DNA from: Gemmatimonadota bacterium
Lineage (GTDB): Bacteria; Gemmatimonadota; Gemmatimonadetes; Gemmatimonadales; GWC2-71-9
Assembly: GCA_004357415.1 (NCBI GenBank)
Contig: SMVY01000020.1
Location: 1-20,561, forward strand
DNA: 20,561 nucleotides
Direction of reading: 5' to 3'
Part shown: positions 6,890 to 13,795 of the stretch, piece after piece
Layout: each line of letters starts with the position of its first letter
How positions within the stretch are numbered: position 1 is the stretch's first letter
Made by a program: the position numbers and the translations under genes
Notes under the pieces: generated by a model
What the model was told of the DNA's origin: nothing
The model's database searches: none
What the model saw: only the letters and a program-made list of their open reading frames with translations

Positions 6890-8371
6890 ATGCCGCTGAA
6901 CAACCTGCGCCAATTCGTGTCCGCCATCGAGGAGCAGGGCGAGCTCGTCCGGATCAGCCATCCGGTGCGCGCCAGGCTGGAGATCGCCGAGATCGCCGAC
7001 CGGGTCATGAAAAGCCCCGGAGGAGGCCCGGCGCTCCTGTTCGAACACGTCCTGCTCGACGACGGCCAGCGGAGTCCGGTGCCGGTGGTCATCAACGCGT
7101 TCGGTTCCATGACGCGGATGTGCCTGGCGCTCGGCGTGGAGGACCTAGACACCATCGGCGGCCGAATCACCGAACTGCTCAATCCCAAGGTGCCCGAGGG
7201 ATTGCTCGGCAAGCTGGCCATGGTGCCAAAGCTGGCCGAGGTGGCCAAGTTCCCGCCGAGGACGAAGAAGGGACGCGCGCCGTGCCAGGAGGTCGTGCTC
7301 GAGGGCGAGGCGTGCGACATGACGCGTTTCCCCATCCTTACGACGTGGCCCCAGGATGGGGGGCCGTATCTGACACTGCCGCTGGTGATTACCCGTGACC
7401 CCGAGAGCGGCATCCGCAACGTCGGCACGTACCGGGTCCAGGTGCTGGGGCCGCGCAGCCTGGCGATGCACTGGCAGCGACACAAGGTCGGCGCCGCTCA
7501 CTGGCGGGAGATGGCGGCCCGCGGCGACCGAATGCCGGTGGTGATCGCCCTCGGCGGTGATCCCGCGAGCATCTACTCCGGCTCGGCCCCGCTGCCGCCC
7601 ACCATCGACGAGTTCATCTTTGCCGGCTTCCTGCGCAAGGCGCCTGTGGAGTTGGTCAAGGCCAAGACGTGCGACCTCGACGTGCCCGCCGAGGCCGACA
7701 TCGTGATCGAAGGGTACATCGATCCGGCCGAGGATCTGGTGCTCGAAGGGCCGTTCGGCGACCACACCGGTTTCTATTCGCTGGCCGACTACTACCCCGA
7801 GGTCCACGTCACCGCCATCACCCAGCGCGCGGATCCGTTGTACCCCGCAACGCTGGTGGGCCGGCCGCCGATGGAAGATTTCTACATGGGACACGCCACC
7901 GAGCGCATCTTTCTTCCGTTGCTGCGGCTGACCGTCCCGGAGATCGTCGACTACCACATGCCGGCGCCCGGCATCTTCCACAATCTGGTGTTCGTGGCCA
8001 TCGACAAACAGTACCCCGGACAGGCGTACAAGGTGATGAACGCCATGTGGGGGCAGGGTCTGATGTCGCTCGCCAAGGTCATCGTAGTGGTGGACAAGGA
8101 CGTCAACGTGCAAGACCCGGACGAAGCGTGGTGGATCGCCCTCAACAACATCGACCCCGAGCGGGACGTCCGCTTCACCATGGGCCCGGTCGATGTGCTC
8201 GACCACGCAAGCCGGGAGTTTACCTACGGGAGCAAGATGGGGATCGACGGGACCCGCAAATGGGCCGAGGAAGGATACCACCGGGAGTGGCCCGACCTGA
8301 TCACCATGGACGACGCCACCAAGACCCGTATCGACGAGATGTGGCCGCACCTGGGTATCGACCTGCCATGA
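6890..8371 (+). CDS. ubiD: UbiD-family prenyl-FMN decarboxylase (menaquinone pathway)
   Basis: This 493-residue protein is a full-length UbiD. Visible conserved blocks are TTWPQDGGPYLTLPLVITRD (151-170), NVGTYRVQVLGPR (177-189), MHWQRHKVGAAHW (193-205), EGYIDPAEDLVLEGPFGDHTG (274-294) and VGRPPMEDFYMGHATER (323-339). These supply the prenylated-FMN, metal and Arg/Glu catalytic residues of the family. The enzyme removes the carboxylate of a prenylated aromatic acid. With no ubiquinone ring-modification genes nearby, a naphthoate substrate (MqnL type, futalosine pathway) is plausible, but classical alternatives cannot be excluded here. It lies 18 bp after menG, and its TGA overlaps the ubiA ATG (ATGA, 8368-8371), as in a coupled operon. 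Confidence 0.93.
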   Translation: MPLNNLRQFVSAIEEQGELVRISHPVRARLEIAEIADRVMKSPGGGPALLFEHVLLDDGQRSPVPVVINAFGSMTRMCLALGVEDLDTIGGRITELLNPKVPEGLLGKLAMVPKLAEVAKFPPRTKKGRAPCQEVVLEGEACDMTRFPILTTWPQDGGPYLTLPLVITRDPESGIRNVGTYRVQVLGPRSLAMHWQRHKVGAAHWREMAARGDRMPVVIALGGDPASIYSGSAPLPPTIDEFIFAGFLRKAPVELVKAKTCDLDVPAEADIVIEGYIDPAEDLVLEGPFGDHTGFYSLADYYPEVHVTAITQRADPLYPATLVGRPPMEDFYMGHATERIFLPLLRLTVPEIVDYHMPAPGIFHNLVFVAIDKQYPGQAYKVMNAMWGQGLMSLAKVIVVVDKDVNVQDPDEAWWIALNNIDPERDVRFTMGPVDVLDHASREFTYGSKMGIDGTRKWAEEGYHREWPDLITMDDATKTRIDEMWPHLGIDLP

Positions 8372-9267
8372 CTGCGGAGGTGCGAGAGGGACAGACGTTC
8401 GCCGGCGCCTCGCTCCTGGTTCGGTACCTCAACTTCGTCAAGCTCCCCCACACGCTGTTCGCACTCCCCTTTGCCCTGGTCGGCGTGCTGGCCGCGTCAC
8501 GGGTGGCGGCCGTGTCCTTGCGCATCGTCCTGCTGGTGACCGTCGCCTTCACCGCCGCACGGTGGGTGGCGATGGGATTCAACCGCATTGCCGACCGGCG
8601 CTACGACGCGCTCAACCCGCGCACCCGCGATCGGGAATTGCCGACCGGCGCCCTGACCCTGACCCAAGCCTGGCTGTCCGTCATCCTGGCCGCGCTGGTG
8701 TTCGTCGCCGCGGCCGGCTTGCTGAACCCGCTGTGCCTGGCGCTCAGTCCCGTTGCGCTCGGCTGGGTCATGCTCTACTCGCTCACCAAGCGCTTCACCT
8801 GGTGGACCCACCTGTGGTTGGGGCTCGGCCTGGCCATCGCCCCGGTGGGAGGCTACCTGGCGGTCACCGGCCGATGGAGCGATCCCTGGTGGGTGCTCCC
8901 GGCGATCACCGTGGCGGTGGCAACATGGGTGGCGGGATTCGACATTTTCTATGCCCTGCCGGACGAAGACTTCGATCGCCGGTCCGGCCTGAGAAGCGCG
9001 GTGGTGAAGCTGGGAGAACGACGCAGCATTCTCCTGGCCAAGCTCCTCCACGGGCTCACCATCCCGGCGCTGGTCGCCTTTGGTTTCGGCGCGGGCTTCG
9101 GCGTGTGGTACTACGTCGGCGTAGTGGTGGCCACCGGGATACTCGCGTACGAGCACCACCTCGTTCGCCCCGGCGACCACAGCCGATTGGATGCGGCGTT
9201 CTTTACCATGAACGGCGTAATGGCGCTGGTAGTGTTTGGTTTTGCGCTAATGGATAGGATCGTTTGA
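8368..9267 (+). CDS. ubiA: UbiA-family polyprenyltransferase
   Basis: This 299-residue integral membrane protein begins with FVKLPHTLFALPFALVG (23-39), typical of the 'ubiA-like, other' subgroup that goes with UbiD/UbiX in menaquinone makers. The first Asp-rich motif is NRIADRRYD (N72, D76, D80) and the second is DIFYALPDEDFD (D192, D199, D203). Together they bind Mg-diphosphate of the polyprenyl donor. About eight or nine hydrophobic helices are visible. The ATG at 8368 is set by the overlap with ubiD; a longer open frame upstream is a shadow of ubiD. The likely reaction is attachment of the isoprenoid tail to a hydroxylated aromatic acid before UbiD decarboxylates it (MqnP-like), an assignment made from context. 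Confidence 0.9.
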   Translation: MTAEVREGQTFAGASLLVRYLNFVKLPHTLFALPFALVGVLAASRVAAVSLRIVLLVTVAFTAARWVAMGFNRIADRRYDALNPRTRDRELPTGALTLTQAWLSVILAALVFVAAAGLLNPLCLALSPVALGWVMLYSLTKRFTWWTHLWLGLGLAIAPVGGYLAVTGRWSDPWWVLPAITVAVATWVAGFDIFYALPDEDFDRRSGLRSAVVKLGERRSILLAKLLHGLTIPALVAFGFGAGFGVWYYVGVVVATGILAYEHHLVRPGDHSRLDAAFFTMNGVMALVVFGFALMDRIV

Positions 9268-9278
9268 GAAAATGACAA

Positions 9279-9878
9279 TTGGAAACTAGGCCCCTGATCC
9301 TCGCCATCACCGGCGCCTCCGGCGCCCCCTACGCCGTGCGCCTGCTCGAGGTCCTGGCCAAGGGACAGGTCCCCACTTGGCTCATCGTCTCCGCGCACGG
9401 GTGGCGGCTGTTGCAAACGGAGTGTGCCATCGCCGATCGTGACGCCTTGCAGGAGGCCACCGGTGGCGACTGGTCCAGCGTGACGCTCTATCCCAACGAC
9501 GATCGCGGCGCCCATCCCGCGTCCGGGTCGTGCCGCACCAGCGGGATGGTCGTGTGTCCCTGCTCCATGGGCACGCTTTCGGCCATCGCCCACGGATCGA
9601 GCCGCTCACTGATCGAGCGGGCGGCCGACGTGACGCTCAAGGAACGCCGGCCGCTGATCGTGGTGCCGCGCGAGACGCCGCTGTCGTTGGTCCACTTGCG
9701 GAACATGACGCTGCTGACCGAAGCCGGCGCCGTGGTGCTCCCCGCCGCGCCCGGGTTCTACCACCGGCCCGAACGCATCGATCAACTGGTCGACTTCGTG
9801 GTCCAGCGAGTGCTCGACCGAGTGGGACTCGACATCGAGGTCGCCGAGCGCTGGACCGGCGACACCTCGATCGACTAG
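9279..9878 (+). CDS. ubiX: UbiX-family flavin prenyltransferase
   Basis: The 199-residue protein has the FMN-binding TGASGAPYAV (11-20), the PCSMGTLSAIAHG block (94-106), VPRETPLSLVHLRNM (129-143) and PAAPGFYHRP (155-164) that define UbiX/Pad1. It joins dimethylallyl phosphate to FMN to make the prenyl-FMN cofactor that UbiD needs, which explains its place two genes after ubiD. The start is a TTG at 9279; the only nearby ATG (9272) opens a five-codon frame that stops at 9287-9289. No clear Shine-Dalgarno is seen in the 11-bp gap after ubiA. yfcE follows after 12 bp. Confidence 0.92.
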   Translation: METRPLILAITGASGAPYAVRLLEVLAKGQVPTWLIVSAHGWRLLQTECAIADRDALQEATGGDWSSVTLYPNDDRGAHPASGSCRTSGMVVCPCSMGTLSAIAHGSSRSLIERAADVTLKERRPLIVVPRETPLSLVHLRNMTLLTEAGAVVLPAAPGFYHRPERIDQLVDFVVQRVLDRVGLDIEVAERWTGDTSID

Positions 9879-9890
9879 CACTAGACCGAC

Positions 9891-10364
9891 ATGCGGCTGG
9901 GCATCATTTCCGACACCCATGGTTGGCTGCGGCCCGAGGTGTTCGCCGTGTTCAAGGAGGTCGACCACATCCTCCACGCCGGCGACCTGGGGTCAATCGA
10001 TGTTCTAACGGAACTCGAGGCGCTCGCGCCGGTCACCGCGGTGTACGGCAATACCGACGGCTTTGATCTGCGGGAGCGGCTCGGGCGGGTTGCCGAACTC
10101 GAACTCGACGGCTTCAGAATCGTCGTCACCCATGGCGACCAATTCGGATCGCCGACACCGGCGGCGATGCACCAGGCCTATCCCGAAGCCGACGTGCTGG
10201 TGTTCGGGCATACGCATCGACCGGTGCTCGAGATGGTGGACATGGTCGTGACTGCCATGAATCCCGGCAGTGCCGGCGCCGAGCGCTTCGGGCTCCCCGC
10301 CACCGTAGGGATCATGGAGACCGAGCCGGGGATCCCTCCCCGGGCGCGGTTGGTTCCCTTGTAA
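9891..10364 (+). CDS. yfcE: YfcE/MJ0936-type metallophosphoesterase
   Basis: The 157-residue protein is a compact calcineurin-like phosphoesterase. All metal motifs are visible: SDTHG (D8, H10), HAGD (29-32), GNTD (53-56), VTHGD (H81) and the terminal GHTHRP (106-111). Family members hydrolyse phosphodiesters with Mn2+ in vitro; the natural substrate is usually unknown. It is the last gene of the quinone operon and may simply ride along. The ATG at 9891 gives the expected MRLGIISDTHG start. It converges on the cho-like gene across a 70-bp gap that holds a CCGCCCCG repeat. Confidence 0.9.
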   Translation: MRLGIISDTHGWLRPEVFAVFKEVDHILHAGDLGSIDVLTELEALAPVTAVYGNTDGFDLRERLGRVAELELDGFRIVVTHGDQFGSPTPAAMHQAYPEADVLVFGHTHRPVLEMVDMVVTAMNPGSAGAERFGLPATVGIMETEPGIPPRARLVPL

Positions 10365-10384
10365 GGATATTCCCTGGGCCGCTT

Positions 10385-10416
10385 TCGCCCCGCCGCCCTG
10401 CCGCCCCGCCGCCCCG
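10385..10416. repeat. CCGCCCCG octamer tandem repeat
   Basis: Four consecutive 8-mers can be read: TCGCCCCG (10385-10392), CCGCCCTG, CCGCCCCG and CCGCCCCG (to 10416). They lie in the 70-bp gap between the convergent stops of yfcE and the cho-like gene. The tract is followed by CTTTT, but it is not self-complementary, so it is not an ordinary hairpin terminator. Confidence 0.8.
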
Positions 10417-10434
10417 CTTTTAGAGCCGCCGCTT

Positions 10435-11562
10435 CTATCGCTCGTCGTCCGTAGGTGGGGCCTGGCCGGCCGGCGCCATCCACTCGGAGAGACGAGTGGT
10501 CCGCCGGAGGGCGTCGGGGTGGCGCCGGAACCAGCTCATGACCAGCATGATCTCGTCCACCGATTCGCGGGGGATCGTGGTCGTCGGCTGAGCCTGACTC
10601 AGTTCCTCCGCCACGACCGCGGCGAAGGCCTCCTCCTCGATGGGGGTTGTGGGGTAGGGGAACGTGGCCTTGACCATGCCGCCGCGAATGAGGTAGGCCC
10701 GGTCGTCGCCGAACACGCCGGGATCGCGGTAGACGAAGCTCAACAGTTCGACGGCCGAGCGGGCCCTGGCGATGGCGGCCAGCAACCACTCGAGTTGCTC
10801 GAACTTCTCCCGCCAACGGGCGGCCTGTTCGAACGTCTGGGCCAGGGATGCCGCGGACATGGCCTCGACCACCTGGTCGATCGGCTGGATGGTCCGTCCT
10901 TCAAGGAAGGCGCACGCCGTGTCGATTCGGCGGCGGTATTCCGCTTCGGTAACGAACCCGGCGCAGGGTCCACTGCAGAAGCCCAACTCGTGGCGCAGGC
11001 ACGCCGCCTGGCGAGTGGGCGCGAACAGGTCTCCCTGCTCGGCAAACACGATCGGCATCGAGGTGGCGCAGTCGCGCAATCCCAGGAGGTCGTTCAAGGT
11101 CTTCAAGGCGTCGGCCACGCGGCCGGGACTGTCGAACGGGCCGTAGCCCACGGAGTCCTTGTCGGTGATGGCGCCACCGTGATACACCTTGGGGGCCGGC
11201 CCGCCGAGCACCTTGATGAAGGTGGCGCGCCGGACACGATTGAGGTGCACGTTGAACAGCGGACGATAGCGCTGGATATGCCGCAACTCGGTCAGATAGG
11301 CGGCGAACTCACTGGGCAGGTACTGCCACTCGATGTCCTTGGCAGCATGGAGGATGCGAGCGGCCTTGTCCTCGGGATAGGGAGCCCGGAAGTAGCTCAT
11401 GAGACGGGATCGGAGCTTCTTGGCCTTGCCGACGTAGATCACCCGGCCCCCGGGGTCCACCATGCGATAGACGCCCGGGCGGTTCTCGGTCAGACTGGCA
11501 ACCCGTTGCTTCAGGCCCTCGAGATCGCCGGCCGGCAGGGCCAGCGCCATCATCCGGCTCAC
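10435..11562 (-). CDS. Cho-like short UvrC homologue (GIY-YIG nuclease)
   Basis: The 375-residue protein has a GIY-YIG domain (PGVYRM 29-34, YVGKAKKLRSRL 43-54, conserved Glu near 92). The UvrC Cys-rich region follows (C188, C196, C200 in CLRHELGFCSGPC), then a UVR-like stretch (EQAARWREKFEQL 245-257) that in UvrC contacts UvrB. It lacks the RNase H-like 5'-incision domain and helix-hairpin-helix repeats of full UvrC (about 600 residues). This matches the N-terminal half, as in E. coli Cho, which makes only the 3' cut during nucleotide-excision repair. It is about 80 residues longer than Cho. A GTG at 11562 is the start used; ATGs at 11553 and 11550 are alternatives. It follows mutM by 10 bp. 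Confidence 0.88.
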   Translation of the reverse strand: MSRMMALALPAGDLEGLKQRVASLTENRPGVYRMVDPGGRVIYVGKAKKLRSRLMSYFRAPYPEDKAARILHAAKDIEWQYLPSEFAAYLTELRHIQRYRPLFNVHLNRVRRATFIKVLGGPAPKVYHGGAITDKDSVGYGPFDSPGRVADALKTLNDLLGLRDCATSMPIVFAEQGDLFAPTRQAACLRHELGFCSGPCAGFVTEAEYRRRIDTACAFLEGRTIQPIDQVVEAMSAASLAQTFEQAARWREKFEQLEWLLAAIARARSAVELLSFVYRDPGVFGDDRAYLIRGGMVKATFPYPTTPIEEEAFAAVVAEELSQAQPTTTIPRESVDEIMLVMSWFRRHPDALRRTTRLSEWMAPAGQAPPTDDER

Positions 11563-11572
11563 GCGGGGCTGC

Positions 11573-12397
11573 TCACCGTTGGCAGTGGTAGCAGAAGACG
11601 GTAGTCCGGGCGTCGATGGTGTGGGTTGCGGCCAGCGGCGTGCCGCAATTTCGGCACGGCTCGCCCTCCCGTCCGTAGACGAACAACTGTGTCTGGAAGC
11701 CGCCGGGCTTGCCGGACGCTGTTCGATAGTCTCGAATGGTAGTTCCCTCCGCGGCCACTGCCGCCCTGAGGATGTCCTGAATGGCCGTCAGCAACCGCTG
11801 GTAGTCGGAGGCCGTGAGGCTGTCGGCCGGTCGGGACGGATCGATGCCCGATACGAACAGCGCCTCGTTGGCGTAAATATTTCCCACACCAGCAAGACGG
11901 CGCTGGTCCATGATCACTTTCTTGATGGCCTGACGGCTACGTCGGAGCACGGCGCCGAAGGCGTCGGCCGTCAATGCCGGGTCGAGCGGCTCCGGCCCGA
12001 TCCGCGCCGAGAAGGATCGCCACTCGTCCGGCCGGAGGAGGTAGATCCGTCCCAGGCGTCTGACATCCCGGTAGGTCAGCCGACGACCATCGTCCAGGGT
12101 CATCGTCAACACCGGATAGTCCGACCTGACGACCGGCGTGGACGCGTCGGTCAGGTGAAATGACCCGGTCATCCCCGGTTGGACCACCAGGGTGTACTCC
12201 TCTAGGTCGAACACGACGTTCTTGGCGCGGCGGTACACGTCTCGAATCTCCGCCCGCCGTATCCCGCGAAGAAACGCCGGCCGCGAGCGATTCTTCACCA
12301 CGTCGTCACGAATCAACCGGCTGCGAATAATGGTCCGTCCCCGGACTTGGCGTCGCAGCGCCCGCACCATCGTTTCGACTTCAGGAAGTTCGGGCAC
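11573..12397 (-). CDS. mutM: Formamidopyrimidine-DNA glycosylase (MutM/Fpg)
   Basis: The 274-residue protein starts PELPEVETM after a GTG initiator, giving the essential catalytic P2 and E3. The conserved lysine is K59 in RRAKNVV. The helix-two-turn-helix region with GVGNIYANEALF (170-181) follows. The C-terminal zinc finger is C248-x2-C251 ... C269-x2-C272, with the phosphate-contact R264 in DARTTVFC. It removes 8-oxoguanine and ring-opened purines by glycosylase plus beta,delta-elimination. The GTG at 12397 is fixed by the family N-terminus; an extended open frame to 12478 reads through the heptamer repeat and is not credible. That repeat occupies the 114-bp gap to purD. The cho-like repair gene follows. 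Confidence 0.95.
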   Translation of the reverse strand: MPELPEVETMVRALRRQVRGRTIIRSRLIRDDVVKNRSRPAFLRGIRRAEIRDVYRRAKNVVFDLEEYTLVVQPGMTGSFHLTDASTPVVRSDYPVLTMTLDDGRRLTYRDVRRLGRIYLLRPDEWRSFSARIGPEPLDPALTADAFGAVLRRSRQAIKKVIMDQRRLAGVGNIYANEALFVSGIDPSRPADSLTASDYQRLLTAIQDILRAAVAAEGTTIRDYRTASGKPGGFQTQLFVYGREGEPCRNCGTPLAATHTIDARTTVFCYHCQR

Positions 12398-12403
12398 GAT
12401 ATG

Positions 12404-12473
12404 GTGCGTAGTGCGTTGTGCGTTGTGCGTAGGGCACTGGGCGTGGGGCGTAGTGCGTAGGACGTAGGACGTA
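12404..12473. repeat. Heptamer tandem repeat upstream of mutM (10 units)
   Basis: Ten consecutive 7-mers on the plus strand: gtgcgta, gtgcgtt, gtgcgtt, gtgcgta, gggcact, gggcgtg, gggcgta, gtgcgta, ggacgta, ggacgta. The consensus is roughly GKGCGTA. The array fills most of the spacer between purD and mutM and ends six bases from the mutM GTG. It has no stop codon in the mutM frame, so it appears as a spurious N-terminal extension. Confidence 0.9.
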
Positions 12474-12490
12474 GGCAACGCCGAGTGCCA

Positions 12491-12529
12491 CTGCCATCGC
12501 TGCCCCCGCTGTCATCCCCGCTGCCCCCG
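12491..12529. repeat. CTGCCCCCG-type repeat spanning the purD stop
   Basis: Related 9-mers CTGCCATCG (12491-12499), CTGCCCCCG (12500-12508), CTGTCATCC (12509-12517) and CTGCCCCCG (12521-12529) lie at the 3' end of purD. The purD stop (TGA, seen as tca at 12512-12514) is inside one unit, and the last few codons run into the array. The repeat is imperfect and short. Confidence 0.6.
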
Positions 12530-13795
12530 CCGCGCAGCCTCCCGCCATCCTATGTCCCTGCGGAACACCTTCCCCTCGAAGTCGATCCGGTCGGCCGCTT
12601 CCCGGCTCAGGCGTTGTGCCTCCGAGAACGTTTCCGCCACGGCGGTCACGGCGAGGACCCGACCGCCGTTGACCCGCAGCACGCCGTCTCCGTCCTGCCG
12701 GGTTCCGGCGTGGAAGACCGTTACCCCGGCGGGGAGATCGTCGGGGATGTCTATGGCCGCTCCCTTCTCCGGGGCGTCGGGATAGCCTTTGGCCGCCAGC
12801 ACCGTGGTGACCGAGGCGCCACCGGTGGTGGCAAGGCTCGTCGGCGGCCCCCCATCGGCAATACTCCGCAAACAATCGACCAGGCCCCCGGTGACCAGCG
12901 GCAGGACGACCTGAGCCTCCGGGTCGCCCAGACGGCAATTGAACTCCACCACTGAGGGTGCACCCGTGGGGTCGATCATCAGGCCGGCGTAGAGGACGCC
13001 GGTGTAGGGCGCGCCATCTCGTGCCAGCGCTCGGAGTGTCGGTTGCAATATGTCGCGATCAATGCGGGCTAGGAGGTCGTCGTTGATCAAGGAGACGGGG
13101 CTGTACGCTCCCATTCCGCCTGTGTTGGGGCCCACGTCGCCCTCACCGAGCCGCTTGTGGTCTTGTGACACCGGAAGGAGTTGGCACTCCTTCCCGTCGG
13201 TGAGCGCCAGGATGGAGCACTCCTCGCCCTCGAGGAACTGTTCCACGACCACCACTTGGCCGGCGGCGCCAAAGCGATCGTCCACCATCATGGTGCGGAC
13301 GGCGTCCTCCGCCTCGGCGCGGGTGGCACACACCACCGCACCCTTGCCGGCCGCCAGGCCCGATGCCTTGACCACCAGCGGCTCGGCGTGGGCCGCAACG
13401 TATGCCAGCGCCTCGTCGGCGTTGTCGAATGTGCCCGATTGGGAGGTGGGGACGCCGGCGCGGCTCATGAGGTCCTTGGCGAATGCCTTGGACGCTTCGA
13501 TCCGCGCGCCGGCTTCGGTGGGCCCGAATACCGGATGGCCCGATGCCGTGAGCCGGTCGGCCAGGCCGGCCGCCAACGGCGCTTCCGGCCCGACGACGGT
13601 CAGGTCGACCCCATATTGGCCGGCCGCGCGAACCAGGCCGTCGAGGTCGTCGGCCTGGATGGGGAGGTTGGTGCCGAGTTGCGCCGTGCCGGGATTTCCG
13701 GGGGCGCAGAAAACTTCGCTCGACGGGTCGTCGCGGCGGAAGGCCCAGGCAAGAGCATGCTCCCGCCCTCCGCCGCCGACGACCAAAAGCTTCAC
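12512..13795 (-). CDS. purD: Phosphoribosylamine-glycine ligase (GAR synthetase)
   Basis: The 427-residue protein is full length. It begins VKLLVVGGGGREHALAWA (GTG start) and carries the ATP-grasp core: SKAFAKDLMSRAGVPT (102-117), VVKASGLAAGKGAVV (141-155) and DHKRLGEGDVGPNTGGMGAY (212-231). The PurD signature FNCRLGDPEAQ is at 285-295. It ligates glycine to phosphoribosylamine with ATP, step 2 of de novo purine synthesis. Its GTG overlaps the TGA of the protease gene (GTGA, 13792-13795), implying coupled translation, although the two functions are unrelated. No other pur genes are in the window. The C-terminus runs a few residues past the usual RRDIGWRE end into a repeat. Confidence 0.96.
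   Translation of the reverse strand: MKLLVVGGGGREHALAWAFRRDDPSSEVFCAPGNPGTAQLGTNLPIQADDLDGLVRAAGQYGVDLTVVGPEAPLAAGLADRLTASGHPVFGPTEAGARIEASKAFAKDLMSRAGVPTSQSGTFDNADEALAYVAAHAEPLVVKASGLAAGKGAVVCATRAEAEDAVRTMMVDDRFGAAGQVVVVEQFLEGEECSILALTDGKECQLLPVSQDHKRLGEGDVGPNTGGMGAYSPVSLINDDLLARIDRDILQPTLRALARDGAPYTGVLYAGLMIDPTGAPSVVEFNCRLGDPEAQVVLPLVTGGLVDCLRSIADGGPPTSLATTGGASVTTVLAAKGYPDAPEKGAAIDIPDDLPAGVTVFHAGTRQDGDGVLRVNGGRVLAVTAVAETFSEAQRLSREAADRIDFEGKVFRRDIGWREAARRGQRG

Noticed and set aside
7145..8350. 401-codon minus-strand open frame
   Set aside because: It lies wholly inside ubiD, shows no recognisable motif and has shadow-type composition.
10519..11604. 361-codon plus-strand open frame
   Set aside because: It is antisense to the cho-like gene, which has convincing GIY-YIG and Cys motifs.
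12398..12478. N-terminal extension of MutM from an upstream TTG
   Set aside because: MutM needs Pro as residue 2 after the initiator. The extension is the translated heptamer array and would abolish the catalytic N-terminus.
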